A stretch of DNA of 46,670 nt from Trichoplax sp. H2 (Eukaryota > Placozoa > Uniplacotomia > Trichoplacea), in the NCBI GenBank assembly GCA_003344405.1, contig NOWV01000330.1:1-46670 (forward strand). Direction: 5' to 3'. Of this stretch, positions 12,268 through 27,400 are shown piece by piece; the stretch's first letter is position 1, and each line of letters starts with the position of its first letter. The notes beneath the pieces were generated by a model that worked only from the letters and a program-made list of their open reading frames with translations, ran no database searches and was not told where the DNA came from. The translations under genes were made by a program, and so were the position numbers.

Positions 12268-13581
12268 GTAATATTTGCAATTGCAGGTCAATTGGTGATA
12301 TTTTGGATAGAAAGAGAACGCTATCAATGTGTTTATCTATTAATGTACTTTGTACTATTCTGTCAGCGTTTTCTTATAATTATCAAATGTTAATTTTCAT
12401 GGCCTTCTTTAACGGATTTGGAACAGGAGGAGTATTATCTGTAGCATCAGCTTATGTTATTGAATTCTTTCCTCGAAAGTATCGAGGTATAGCTGGATTT
12501 TCAGCTAATGCATATTGGGGTTTTGTAATATTTATGCCACATTAACGGTGTTTTTTAATTAAAACCAAATCAATAGCAAATCCCTTTAGTATTATTGCTT
12601 TGACTGGTTGGCGTATTTTCACAATAGTTTGCGCTATGCCTCCGTTGATAGCATTAATCAGCTTAGCATTTATGCCGAATAGTCCTCGATTTCTAATTAA
12701 GCAAGGCAAATGAGAGAAAACATTAAGTGTAATAAATAGAATACATCGCATTAATAGCTACTGTTGCAATAAGCATAGAAATCAATCATTGCGCATTAAA
12801 CTAATAGATTTACCCACCGTAGATGATATGCTAAATGATGTAGATGAAAATGAAGATAACGTTAAAGCTAGCTATTCATATTCTCAAATACAGCAATTTA
12901 TGCGACGGTATGCAATCCTTTATCCATTAAAGTACAGTAAACGGACATTATTAATTACGACCTGGTTTTTATTCTGCTTTAGCATCTATGGGCTTTGGGT
13001 ATGGTTACCAACCTATTTCTCGTCCTATACTCATAGACAGAAATGTTCTCTCTCATCTCGTTTAAATCATACTAGCCATTATATAAGCACTTCACCACTA
13101 AATCAATTACTACCCTGTATAGAAAACGTCCGCAACACAGGTATATATTGTAACGTATTACTAACAGCGCTATCGGCACTCCTTGTCGAAGCTATCTTCA
13201 TACCTATTATTAGTATAGAAAAAAACTACTATTTAGTGTATTAGCTCTAGTAATTAGTATAAGTATGTTTTGTATTTGGTTAACCAATACATCAACAGTT
13301 ATACTCGTATTTTCATGTTTATTTAGTGGTACATCTGGTGCTGCTTGGAATATAAGAAATGTTTGGACTTTTGAGTTATATTCTACATAATTATGATCAA
13401 CCTTCAAAGGTTACAATCGTTTATGGGGTCAAATTAGTGGTATATTAGGAAACTACAATATTTAGTTTACTTCTACAAGTTGGCTGTAAGTTACCAGTTC
13501 CTATTGCTGGTATTTCATGTTTAATAGTAGCTATTTTTAGCTCTATCTCTGCCAGATACTACTACGGCAGATATCGATTAG
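12268..13581 (+). pseudogene. Broken SVOP/SV2-like MFS paralogue
   Basis: This matches the transporter at 8591 from just before its motif A region to the very last codons (…PDTTTADID). The N-terminal third, including the first helices, is missing. Breaks: a one-base loss in the run after GCATATTGGGGTTTTG (about 12527) shifts the frame; CGA has become TGA at about 12711; a second indel lies near 13218, where the parent has ISGRKLL; an in-frame TAA replaces part of ELYPTQLRS at about 13388. Two blocks (about 12363-12536 and 12600-12790) are nearly identical to the parent, while the rest is clearly more diverged. It cannot make a full carrier. The left boundary resembles a splice acceptor (TTGCAATTGCAG), so an older intron-containing paralogue is possible. 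Confidence 0.9.
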
Positions 13582-15486
13582 CTGATTTTAGTCACCAATA
13601 TAACAGTATTTTTCTAACTGCAGATAACAAATGTTGAAAACTGTTTTGGAATTGAAGATGTTTAATAGGGTAATGATAAGTATCCCACTGGTAGCCAGGC
13701 CAAAAATTACTACAGTAATAATCTTTACAGTCCATCATTGTAATTTTTGAGATGGTGTTACGGTTCGTCATTACCGTAAATAAAAAAAAAAGATATTCAT
13801 ATTTTTTTCTAAAGTAGAGTTATGATATGTCAAGTCGTTAATGGATTTCCATTAATGAATGTATAATGAAGATTGTCACACTTGATTAGTGAGTTGTTAA
13901 GTAACAAGTCTAGTTGATTTGTTAATTGGAGTAAGAGTGGTAAACACTCAATATTAATTTACAGATATTTATTCTATACTGACTATTATAAATATATGTT
14001 ATACAAAACCAAGTATATTGTAAATAGAATTATGCCGATAGAAACTGGCACAGGTATATAAGAGCGTGCCTTTAATAATAGAAGGAGGTCTGATATTACA
14101 TTGCCTAGTAGTATATTCTATCGCTCGAATAAAGAGGATTTATGAAGTCATTTGGATATACTCATTGCTGAATAAGGTCGTATACTGAACTGGTCGAGTT
14201 AATGAAGCTTATTAGCAACGGTATATTACGGTAGAGCGGTTACGCTAGGAATCAAATTAGTTACTTGTGTCACAGAAGGATTTTATTATGAATTTAACTC
14301 TACAATGATTACATGATCTATTTTCAATCAACTGAATATTAATGTAACAGCCTATATGAATTACGTAGATTTGATAAGATAATGCAGAGCAGTTAAATTG
14401 CTCTTTTTAAGCAAGTTGGTACGTCAAATTTAACTGTAATGGATACAGCTCAGCGAAGTACCTTGGTGCCGTGTGATTGCTCTTACCTTAAAAATAGCTA
14501 GAGCGAAATTATATTGAAAATAATTTCACATATGATCCATTTTCCCTTGATATAATTTATTTGAATTCGCAAGTTCAAATTACATCAATTTATAGAATAA
14601 ATCCAATATAAATTAAGCAAGGTAATGTTTTATATTATTTGCATTGCATAATAATAAAGGCTATTGGAGGCATTAATAATGCCGTAGTCGAAGAAGTTTT
14701 TAAATTAATGAAATGATCCGTGTATTAGCAAGTTACAATTAGTCTAAAAGTTATCAGATTATGGAATAAATGAACCATAAATATGCGTATTTACTTAAGC
14801 TACAACAGTTGAAAAGGATAAATGATAGTTTTAAATAGTTTACACAATGCTAAAAAAAGCCGTGATTCGATTTCTATTTCGATATTCAAGCTTGATATCT
14901 AATCCTGAATTATCATACTAAATAATTATCGATTTAAGAATCGATTTGTTAACAAATTAAAAATTAAAGACTAGCTATTAAGGAGAGTTCTAAGTACTGT
15001 AGCTTTTCTAATCAAGTAAGATTTCTGGATTAGAAACTTCTTAACCTGTCTAGAATATCCCCTATAGATGTAAACAGATTACACATTTAGTACTTGATCA
15101 TTTTTTATTGATATTAGCTGATTACCTTATCCTTATAATAAAACTACATAGATATTGTCTGTTACCTCCTGTTGTCCATGTTGATTTTCGAAGGCTACTG
15201 GAGTCTCTGCTATAGTAAAATAGTTAATAACGAATTTTAATAAAAAGATAATATCTTTATAACTTTTAATATCACCATACCAGCGATAGCAGCCGACTAC
15301 GTGAAAATTGCATAGAGCACAGTTTAGTTGCTAATATTGCTATCTACCTTTAGCTCGGGGAAGCAAATTCTGTTCTGGCGTTACACTTCTTAAGCTGTCG
15401 TTGTGATACGAAAATTAAAGTGAGTCAGGATAGGATTCAAATATAGTCTACATAAAATTACAACAACCATTTTTTGATTTTATTTC
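13582..15486. other. Intergenic between two convergent loci
   Basis: About 1.9 kb between the plus-strand pseudogene and the 3' end of the minus-strand mucin gene. It includes a short A-run near 13785. Nothing else is supported. Confidence 0.5.
15479..15484 (-). promoter_or_regulatory. Poly(A) signal AATAAA directly after the mucin stop codon
   Basis: On the minus strand the TAA stop (15489-15487) is followed after two bases by AATAAA. If used, the 3' UTR would be only a few tens of bases long. Confidence 0.5.
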
Positions 15487-18400
15487 TTACGTCTTCTTTT
15501 GGTTATGTTTGTACACAAAAACTGCTATCGCTACAATGACTAATACACCAACAACAGATCCCACAGCTATTCCAACGATTGTTCCCACTAAAATACAGAT
15601 GAAAAACGTTAATACCAGCAATTAGATGATAATCTATCGCAATATCATGCGTTAATATAGAATAATTATTTGTACGTGGTAACTGTTTAGCCCAACATAT
15701 TAAACTCACCACTAGTAGGCAAATTTTGACAGCGATTTCCCGAGACACCTTGCGTACAACTGCAGTTAAATAATACGTATTCAATTACAATACTTAATGT
15801 TCCATCCGTTACCAAAATATTCAAATTTTCCATTGAAATATCTTAGCTTTTACTGATAGGGCTATAGTGTACTTACTTGCATTGTGCAGCACCATTAGAA
15901 GCGTAGCATGTACCTCCATTATTACAGGTATTAGCGAAACAGACAACTGAAAAACGGGGAAAAAATGTTAATCATAACAGTGTAAACCTACATCAACATA
16001 TCTAAGGTTATGCATAGATGGATAAATTACATAAACAAATAGATAGATATCTTAAGAAAGATATATAGTATTTGTGAGTAATATTTATAATTATTTATGT
16101 ACAGATATATAAGGGTTATACTATCCTAAGTTAGATTGCAATTTGAGAAGACATTGGTATATTATAGTTTGTAAAATTTCTGCTGACTTACGGGTGCAAG
16201 TTTTTCCATCACCCGCAGAGTGACTGTTACAAGCGCAGGTATAGGATCCATTGGTATTCGTGCATGTAGCATTAACATGGCATGGCTTAACAGCAGCACT
16301 ACATTCATTTAAATCTTAAAATAGAAAGCCAATAAAAAAGACATACACAGTTATAAGACAGGTTTTCAATATAGACCTTATAAGTGCAATTAAGAAAAGT
16401 TGCGAATTCTATTCTAACATTGAAAAATTTACTAAAATTCAGATTTATGTTTCCTTGACAGATGTTATTATTTAATCATAGATGAGAATGATCAAGGATT
16501 GATTTCTTTATCGTAAATCAAATGATTGTAACTAATATAAATATTTCTTACCAATGCATAGCTTAGAGGCGATATTAAATGTAAATCCCGCTCGGCAACT
16601 GCAATTATAGGAACCGACGGTGTTGGTACACTGCTGGCCTCCAGTACAATTGTTATACTGAGAGCTGGAGCACTCATTGAAATCTATTTGGATAATTAGA
16701 ATCGAAATCGATGCAACAATTTTAGCACATATTAAAGTATATGATCATGATTGAATACAAAGATCGTTACCTGATACAGCAGAAGATTGTACATAATGAT
16801 CACCGATTGGATTAGTGTCCAAAATAGACTTTAACGTTGGTGTACCAGAGGTGTAATTTTGAAGCAATGTCAAGACAAAATCAATGATGATACTTCCTTG
16901 TCTATAAAGTAGTTATAATCAATAAATGAATATTCTACTATCGGTAATTTTTAAGTTATTTAGGAACTAAATTTCGTATTATCAGTAGTTACTAAATCAT
17001 TTTAAAGAATAGATAGAATACTACAGGGAATGTGAATGGGGCAAAGAAAGTGATCATTTCATGTATACATCTCAAGCCGACTAATGTCGCAAGAATGACG
17101 AAATAGTTTAGAAAATTTTTCCACTAACTCATGGCGATGAAAGATCATCTTAATATGTACCGATGAGCTAATACCATATACTGTCGCTGTATAGTTAGAG
17201 AAAAACATTAAATAAATAAATAAATTGATTTTTACCTTAAATTAGTAATAGTTACAGCTTTGACAGTATTGCTGGTTCGAGTATCCCGTTGATATTGAAG
17301 TAATATCTAGGGTACATCAAAATAAATTCTTATGTTCTGTAGATCATTCTTATAATCTTTAGTAGCTAAAAGGTATTAATCGTTAATAATCTAAGCTATA
17401 ATTAACTCACATCATTTTGAAATTGTATTACTGCGCTCTTATAGGCAGCGCTAGTTTTATCATTGTATTGAGGATTAAATGTGCCATTTACGGTAGCAGT
17501 TACTTGGTAAGCATCGGCTCCTAATAATTATAATCAAAAGGAAAGCGTTTATTAGGGAGAAAGCAGTAATTTCTAATTATTAGCAGGCGAATCCTGTTGT
17601 ATAGATTATTATATATTAGCAGATAAATCAATGTTGTACAGATTATTATATTATACTCACGCTGGCAAGTTGTGCCATCTTTGAGAGACTGGCTCAGGAC
17701 TAATTGTTGATTTGGCGAATAAAGACCAGGTTTGCATTGGCAGTAATAACTTCCGTCATTGTTAATACAATCGGCAAGTTGGCCGCATGGCGTCCCGGTG
17801 CTGCATTCATTAATATCTATCATAAAGGATATCAAATACGTTCTAAATATATCCTGTCTACTTTAATAGAAAATTCTTAAACGAATGTATAGATTTGAAT
17901 TTGTAGTTAGCAATCTAATAGATTTAACTAACCAGTACAAGTCTTGCCATTGCCCGTGTATCCAGCTTTGCATTGGCAGGTATAAGAACCGACAGTATTT
18001 TGACACGTTGCTTTAGCATGGCATGTACCAGGAATATTGCATTCATTAATTTCTAGTCACAGATAATTTGAAATGCTACAGTAATAAGTTAACGGAATAG
18101 AAACTATGTCATTCTCAACCAGAATTGATTCAGTAATATCTGTCAAAAACCTGTGCAATTTCTGCTATTAGGATGGAGTTTGTAGCCTGCTGAACATTGA
18201 CAATGAAATCCACCAATGGTATTATTACATATCATTTGGCATAAATTATTGTTGGCTGTACATTCGTTAATATCTGTCCAAAATAAAATATTGAACACAA
18301 TTTAATACTGCTTCAAATTTGTTTATTAATGATCTGCTGATAAGTGAAATGTGAAGAAATCGTATAGATTAGCAGTGTTATTTCGAAGTCAACAATACGC

Positions 18401-21400
18401 AACTCGTAGAAATTGTGGAAGCTAAGTAAACTATCTTAATAAGTTATAGGTATTATCGATGTTTTGAAAATTTCTGAATTTTCCCTAACCTGCACAACTT
18501 TTTCCATCACTTTGTAAAGCGTATCCCTTCCTGCAAGCACAATAATCAGTTCCATTGCGCTGAACACAAATATGGCTACATGAGTTGGTTCCATTGCATG
18601 GAATAGTAACTACGTTGCCAATAAGGTCGATATAAAAGAACGAATTTACATTTAGTGTGATATACCTTACGCGTACAGTGCTAAAAAATTGTTCAATAAA
18701 TCATTTCTGTTTCATTTGATCTAAGATTATGCAAATTTATAGCACTATATAGAGAATTACTACGATCATACTATTCATTCTAGGCGTTTTACCCTGTATT
18801 ACTTATATCGTAGACCATAAATATGGTCATCAAAATTTTAATAGCTTCAATTTGTATGATTCAAAATTTCTAGTTAGAATGATAAGTAAACGACTACTTG
18901 TTATGTATATAGGCTAAATGGTATGATCTGGATCTAAAAGACAAACTAATTTTTCGTTGTGATGACCTAGATAGTGCTATATTCTAGCTATAATTAATTA
19001 GCCATCGTAAATTTTAATCATTTTAATTTTTTTATCATACCATTGCAAGTTGAGTTGTCACTACTGAGAGTAAATCCGGGATCGCATGAACACTCGAAAG
19101 AACCAGGTAAATTTTGACAATTTTGCGAACAAGTTTTTGGATTGAAACATTCATCAATATCTAGATGCAGTCAAAAATATCATATCAGCCTGGAAGGCTT
19201 AGCCATAGAAGGAATGACATCAAGGAATAAAAATGCAATATCGCATTATCTTAAAAATAAAATTATTTGCAACTACCATCGCAAGCTTTTCCATTGGCGT
19301 TTAATCTATATCCGGGCTGGCAATCACAAATATAGCTGCGGAAGGTATTGATACAAATTTGTTGGCAAGTATGAGTGGTAGAATTAGCACATTCGTCTAT
19401 GTCAGTACAAATTCGACCATCTCCTGTAAGACCCGATGGGCAGCTACCGCATGTAAAGCCAGAAAGTGGCGCCTTATGATCGGTACAAGTAACATTTTCA
19501 AAGCATGGAGCTACAGAACAGCTATCGAAATCAATGGTACAATGATCACCAGTCCAACCCTCTAGACACCTACATGGAACTTGCGATGCAAAGCCATCAT
19601 CAACGAATTCAGCGCTAAAAGAAAGGTACAGTAATCAACATTTAAATTTATCATTATGCAACCATTGAGCTCTATCCAATTTTAGTGTAGTCCATATCCC
19701 ATTGCATAAAGTCAATAAAGTATTGATATCGGTTACAAATTTCAATGTTATAGCAAATAGTTACGCTACCTGTAATCACATTGGCCTCCATTAGCACAGT
19801 GGCACATAATAACTTGTGCTGGTTGATAAATACTAACAGCATCATTAGAATCCTTAGCTACAACTTGGATGCTAAAATTAGTATACTGGGTTACTGTCCA
19901 TTGAAACTCATTTATTGCTTGATTAAGTGTCGCATTATTTGGTAATTTAAGGGCATCAATTATAGTAGTGTCATCAGGATTTCGATCAGTAACGTTAAAT
20001 ATGAATTTTAACGTTTGGCCGAAAGTGACATTGAGAACAGCTGGTCCAACAATATCGGGTGGGAAATTTTCTATGGAAGCAAACATACAAGAGGTTAGAA
20101 TAGGATTAAAATTATTATCAGATAAGATAGTAGTTTGATACAGTAGAGAAAAGCTGGAAAGAAAATTGATAATCATATTATTGCATGATATCGTCGATAA
20201 GTCAATATCAATATTCATCTCATTTCCCACTTTTGCTCTTTACCTGCTTGTTTTTCAGCTGAATTGAAACTATCGACATTTTCTTTAGCTTGTACAGCCA
20301 GTTTGATATCTAACGTTTGACTAGCATCATATAAACAAGAAAGATCATTGCCACATGCTTGTTGAGCTTGTTGTAGTAATGCAGTGTTATCACCAAACAG
20401 TGCAGTAATATTGTCGCTAAAAACAGGCACAAATGTTAAGTCAGTAAAATTTGCATGTGTAGTCCCAGGTGGATAGGTAAATAGGGATTGAGATTGACTA
20501 ATTTGCCCTACAATAGATGGTCAAGAATAAGAATATTAGCAGTCCATTGTCAACGATTGTATTAATAAAACTTTCTAGTTTGAAATAATGCTCTGCATGC
20601 CTCTATTCGATTTCAAGATTTAAAACATAACAGGAAATAATATGAGCAACTCATCAACATACATGCTTGTCCAAATTGGTAAAAGATTTGCGATTCTGTT
20701 GAATTAATCTCTACTACTGTATCATCAGGACGTGTAAAATCATCTTCCATTTTACCATTCCATACACCCAACAATCCACGCGTTTGACCTCGATAAACTG
20801 TTGGAATGTTGACTGCGATATTAATCATACCAACTAATGGTGTAACTTCTAAACTAACACCAGAGGAAAAGGCAACAATTAAGCTGCCATTCCTTGATAA
20901 TGAAAGATCGACATTGTTGTATTCACGTGATACGTTAACGCTTAAATTAGTCATGGCTAATGACATAGTACTATTAACAAGGATTGTAAAATTATTCGTT
21001 TCAAGGTCAAGTGTGCCTTGGATAATATCGGAGCCATTTTGCTTGGCTGAAAAAGCAGTGAAAACAGTTGCACTAGCGGATTGTGTTCCATTAACCAAAG
21101 CTCGAGCTGTTCTCGCTTGTACAACCAAGTAATTGTTGTTGACATTGACTAAGGTATATTCTCCTAATCCATTAAATGTATATGTTTTTCCATCCAAAGT
21201 TTTAATATGAGGATCGCCCGCAAACCAAGCTATACAAGAAAAATACGAATCAAGTTCAACTTCATTCAATTTCAAGAATTCAAAAAAATTTAAAACAGAC
21301 GTAATTTCCGATTCAAACTATGTCATTCGCATGGCTTAAAAAAACAATCAAGTCATTTTCTAAGTTACTATAAGGCTGGAAATGCTTTTCCGATCAAACA

Positions 21401-24400
21401 TAAAATTATAGCTATAACTCAGTAATATTAAAGAATTTCAAAGTCTTAATCATTCCTGGTAGCTAACGTAAGTCAATACGTTGATAAAACTGATTGAATA
21501 AAATTTTACGTTTTATTACGGACATGGCCAGAGTTATAAAACATGCTCAATGTGATTTAGAATAGTAAAATTTTAAAGATCTATCAATAGAAAACTAAAT
21601 TATAGATGTGAAATGGAAAGCTTGAAATCTTAAAAACTCATTTATTGTAGGATAGGTACACTAGGAACCCTGAAATGCTTACTTCGTCTAGGTGGAATAT
21701 AGCCTCGGCAACTACCACTCCTTCTTTTACTGTAATACAATCGGCATAATGGCGATTTTACACAACAGCTCAGATAGGCATCCTGATCAATATTTCGTAA
21801 CTGTCTATTGGCGTAAGTTAAAGTTCCACCATCAGGCCAATTCTCGACTAAAGCACCGAAACGATTTCGTTGGAAAGAATAACAGCAGACTCTATGCATC
21901 TAATTTTGAATTGAAGGTTTACGGAAGTGGATATAAGATATTTATAGTCAATCGATGGCTATCATATGGCTAACATCAGATATTAGAAGTAACCGACTTA
22001 CCCGCTGTCTACGATCACCTAAGAACGAGCCTATGGTTGGAGCTGCAAATCGAGTTTGTGCACATGGAAATCGAGCAACTCTACCCCAAAATGTAAATCG
22101 ACGATCGAAAAACACCTGGATCCAACTGCACGGACATGGTGATTGCATAAAGGAAGTATAGTAATTTAATGGATGCTGATTGAAGAACCAAGCTAAACAT
22201 TTCTGTGAATGGCTAATGTGGTCACCGGCTGGATCCAAGCGGAATGCCCATTGGCCCGTTTTATTCGTATTTCCAACTCTAGAATCAATTAAAAATAGCT
22301 GTCGGCTGCCAGATCCTGCGATCTCATGATGGATAGGTTTGCCAGCACCTTTCGCATAGCCTGTACGAGGCCTTCCATAGAAGTAGAAATAACGTGAGCG
22401 GGAATTAATCTTCCACCATTGCATACCTTCGTACTCGTAATTCCATAGGGTAAACGTATTTTGGCCATTACTAACCAGAACGAGCTGAAAGGTGTTTGTC
22501 TACGATAGTTTTATTAGGATGAAAAGAGAGAAATAAATTAAAGCCGTCCGTATCAATTCTAACGAAGAATGAACAATCTGCTGATATTATAAAATTAGAC
22601 TACGATTTGATATAATTAATGCTACAACTAGGCTTTGAATAAGGTGTGGAACATGATCATTCGACTTTATTTCTAGGAATATTAGCTATGGATAAATTAA
22701 GCTGTTTCCATCATATACTTAATAAATGACTTATAAGGGAATTTAGAGCATTTTCGCCCAACTTACAAAGCCGTAACTGTTATAATAATATGGATAGGGT
22801 GCTATTTTTGCCCAAGTAATAACGATGACACTGGTAGCAACAAAGTTAGGCACTTGAGTATGAAAATGACCAAACTCGGCTTCTACTTGTTGTGGGGTAT
22901 GATTGGCAGCGTAAGCTTTCATCCTTTGCTGAAATTCATTAACATCTCTTGTTGCTTTATCTAACATAGCTTTAGACTGAGATGTTCTATCGAATGAATA
23001 ATAGCCATGATAGTAAACTGTTGCATTTTTTGCTCGGTAATCTGCAGACATAAAGAATGGAGCTAGAAGAGGAAAGTAATAAGTACGAAATCGAGTTGGC
23101 CAAAATGTGCACCACTGAAATTTAAATGCAACATAACCATTGGAGCAAATCTGTAAAATGAAATCAAAATTTCAAGTTAAGATTCTAACGGATTATATCC
23201 ATAATGTGATAGTACTAGCATTGATAAGCTTAAATGAACAGGTAATGGGTGTTAATCATGGAGTATCAGTTACTATGACAGAATTAATTTAAGCAATAAA
23301 CATGGTAAATTTTGGTTAATACTTAACCTGTTTCATGATAATGATGAGTTAATTATTAAACTATACAGAAATGATGATTCTAAAGCTTTAGAACTATAAC
23401 TTGCATCGATATGGAATAGAATTGCTATTAATATGCGCTTCGATAGAAGGTAACTCAATCGATTTGTAGAAATAGGTTAAAAATATTTAACTGCTTTGTA
23501 AATTTTTCTTATTATAGTAATAATTTAATGTAGACCAAATTGTCATTTTACAGATATTACGTTTGCAAATTCCATTTATTTTTTAGCTTTATTCACCGTA
23601 ACTGCCTTAAGCTATTCTCAGGTTTTACTTACTCGAAAGTTATTGTAATATTGATCCAGGAAATAGATTGGTGTTCGTAATTGGAAACGTTGTCCAGGAA
23701 CAACACTCCAACGCGATTTGTATATCGATGCGTCTCCTTGAGATTTTCCATACGGATATAGCCTTGGTTCTGAAAAGATAGAGATGATTGCCAATTAATT
23801 CTAACCTATCCCAAACTTATATCAATTTTGTCATAGACATTAATTTACAATATACGAAATAAACTTAACGTGCAATTCTGATCATTCAAAGTATTGCAAA
23901 GCAGCACATTAGCCTATCGAAATAATATTCTATTCCAATTCTATTCCAATTTATTTCTACGACTTACGTCGAACTGGGGTTGGTTGTGGAGTAGTAGCAA
24001 CTTGAGTCGGTGGAAGTGATATACTCGACATCATCTTAGTTGAACTAGTTAAGCTAGTTGTTGCAATAATGTTGCTAGTAGGTGATAATGATTGCGTAAC
24101 TACTTCCACTATACTAGAAATAGATTCAATCGAGGTAGTTATGCTTGTTGTAGGGGAATCAGTACTGGAGGTTGCCATAGTTTCAAAGCCCTTTACTTCA
24201 CTTGTCACAGTATTTAAACCATCGTTGGATAATTCTATCTGGAGAGACATTTCCGCTAATTATGATAAAAATGCCAGTAAACATTTAATTAAAGCAGAAT
24301 ATTAAAAGCGATAAAAATATTTCATTTTCGTTAGATATAAACACGTAATTGATCATCGATTTATCCTAGCAAATATGCATATTAATTTAATTTCTGATCA

Positions 24401-27400
24401 TCGTATACATGGTAGTATCACTTCAAATCAATTTAAGTAATGAATGCATAGTGTCATATTCTTTTACAGGAATTAGTTTACGATTTGCTTACTGCCATTT
24501 TATCATAAATAGATGACATCTTTTGACTTTAATTAAAACTTTAAATGCCCATTCATAAGCTTTCTTATTTCTAATATGAATTTTAAAGCTTCAATATCAT
24601 AGCTAATCACTCCAAAAACTTATTAAAAGTACCCAAAGTTACTTCATTTTCCTACGTTTTTCAACCATGATTCCTCATTAATATCAATTTTAGGACAATT
24701 TCTTCCCCATTGAATTTCTGTTGATTCACAGAGTTTTTAACGATTAAACTAGCCAATATCCGGCGCACCATAAGGCAATATTCTTCCATGAATAGGATTG
24801 AATATGTGTTTTGCTAAATACCTTTGATTAGAGCGCTTTATAAGAATACTTTTATATTCCAAATCATTAGCTGCTTCTCTCAATACATCTCGCTTATTTA
24901 ATCACAAATAGCTATGCCTAATGATCAGAGCATAAAGTCGATTGATTGATTATAATTATGCACCTCTTTCTAAATTTATAAATTGAAATTCTCATTTCAT
25001 ATTGAAAACAAACTTCTCAGGCCTTCACCCTGATTATTTTAATTGACAAATTTTCATTAGAATATTGTTTTGCAATGAAAATAGTACATCATTCATTACC
25101 TAATTATTACCTTCTTTCAGTTAATATTATCAAGTACACATCCCTCTGTTATAATATAAACTATTTTTCTATCTTTATTTCTTTGTCAATTCAAGAATAA
25201 TGCTTTAAATTCATCTTAAAGTCTTGTTTACTGTGAAATAATAATAAATTACAGTATGTTTTTTAATCAAAAATGGTACTTGCAGCAGTTACTTGGGACA
25301 TTTTTACTAGATCAAAGCAGACAATGTTCAAGTTTGTTTCAAAACATAAAATTCCAAGGATTATTGTTTTTGTGATGATGCACTATTCCTCAGGAAATTT
25401 GAACCCTATTCGATATACTCCTGTTTGTGATCTATAATAAAGGAATAGCAGGGCTTCTAGCTAGATTAATTTACCCCCTAGATTAGTAGAACTGTACAGT
25501 ATAGAACAATGTATCATGATGACAACTGATTGCTCTCGATCTGTTTTGTCCAATATGTGGATCGAATCGGTAGCCCTAAATTAGATCTGAGGTAAAGGAT
25601 TGATTTTGTCGTTCAGTAGACTTTCAAAAAATATTATATAACCATCTGCCTTTTTAACATCCATTTAATCCTGTGATTACAATCTTTTCAGAAATATCAT
25701 AAACAAACTTGACGTCACTCATTAAATATGATGTTTAATTATTAAAATCTTAGAGTCTACAAATTTTTTACCGAATAACCTATAACTATAATTTCAGTCT
25801 ATCTATGGAAGTTTAGAAATTTTACTTTGTAAGACAGTGTAATATTGTATTCTAAGTTGATGATATATTTAATAATGTCTACCGTAGATGTTGTGTTCAA
25901 CATGTGATAGATATTCTTGTTAGAGGCTTAAGTATTAAATATAGCTAGCTTAGTAACTGTAATCCTTTTGAAGAGGAGCGCTGCAGTGCTCACACTAGAG
26001 CTTCACATGAAAGGTGTAAACTATCTTGTATTTGAGATGCTAATACTAAAGTGTGTAGTAAGTAAGGTGCTAAGACTGTAAATGCGGAAAAGTACATAAG
26101 CGAGTAGTTAAGTATAGTAAGATAGTTCTTTCTCGTTAGAGGTCCTCAGCTAATCGATTACGTAGTATCTTCGTAAAGGAGGTTTTGTTCAATAAATCTT
26201 AATTTTCTAAAGTTTTGAAGATTCTTGATCTATCAACCTCACATACTTATAGGAAAATAAAATAAAAATGCGCAAAATATAATAATTGAATTTAAATACA
26301 TCTATCAAACTAGTCAGTAATCTATTCTGTAGTCAAGCGATGGGTAAAAAATGAACTCAAAGCGCTTGTAGTTACAATCTATCGGTTTAAAGATAATTAT
26401 AACTGAGCGTGGGCATTAACCGAAAGTATTAAATGTATGCCGCCATCATGAACAAAATCTATTCTCAATACACTTTAAATTTCAATAAAATTGGATTTGT
26501 CAACTTTTATCATTTACAATAATTAATATGTCTAAATTTTTACGGCAATTAGAGTAATCAAAGACAAACGAGGGAATAGAGTTTACCGGGAACGTGAATA
26601 ATATTAGATAATTACTGCTGTTGAAGGAGAGAGCCCAAACAAGATATTAATTAGTGTTCAGGTAAATTAACAGTGCAGACAAGGTAGAGATCAGGTTGGT
26701 AGGTAGGATTATAGATTTGCGCAAATATCTATTGGTAGAAGAATCAATTCATGTCATAACATAGAATTTAAGAGAAGGTCATTTATTTTCGGTTGCTTAA
26801 TCATAGGATCAAATTAAAATATAGCAATGGATTTTGGTCATTGAAACTATCCTTAATTTTAAATTAAAAATATTGCCGTTGGTAAAATTATTGAAATTCT
26901 AACGTCCTTGGCCGTATTCTTTGGATTGGAACTAATTTATAATGAAATGAACTCATACGGTCATCTTTTAAAAATAACATTAAAGAGAATTTTTATAATT
27001 TTTGTTTTATTTCTGTTAGTTAGTAATAGAAATAACTAACCTCATGGTTAAAATAATAATCTTAATGCTTACTAATAAAATTTATGTATTTTGTTTTTCC
27101 CATTTCCTTTGATATTTAAGTGCTATATGTATAGCATTGGTATAAAACGAAATTAGTCTTAATTTGAACATCATTAAAGAAAATCTGAAAGCAGTAATGT
27201 CTACTCTTATGGCTCGATAGTAGGACGAGTTGAATTTGGGGAGAAAATGAAATGGACCAGAATTTGATATTATAGAAAACAATTATTAAAAGTTATTCTT
27301 ATCCGTCTTTCTATATTTGTTAGATTTATAATTTGTGATTGAGTAACAAAATTAGTCTCAACTTTAATAATATTAGAGAAAATTATCAGGAGATGGTACT

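Noticed and set aside
20806-21132. Plus-strand 108-codon frame
   Set aside because: It lies antisense to the VWD exon of the mucin and has no domain of its own.
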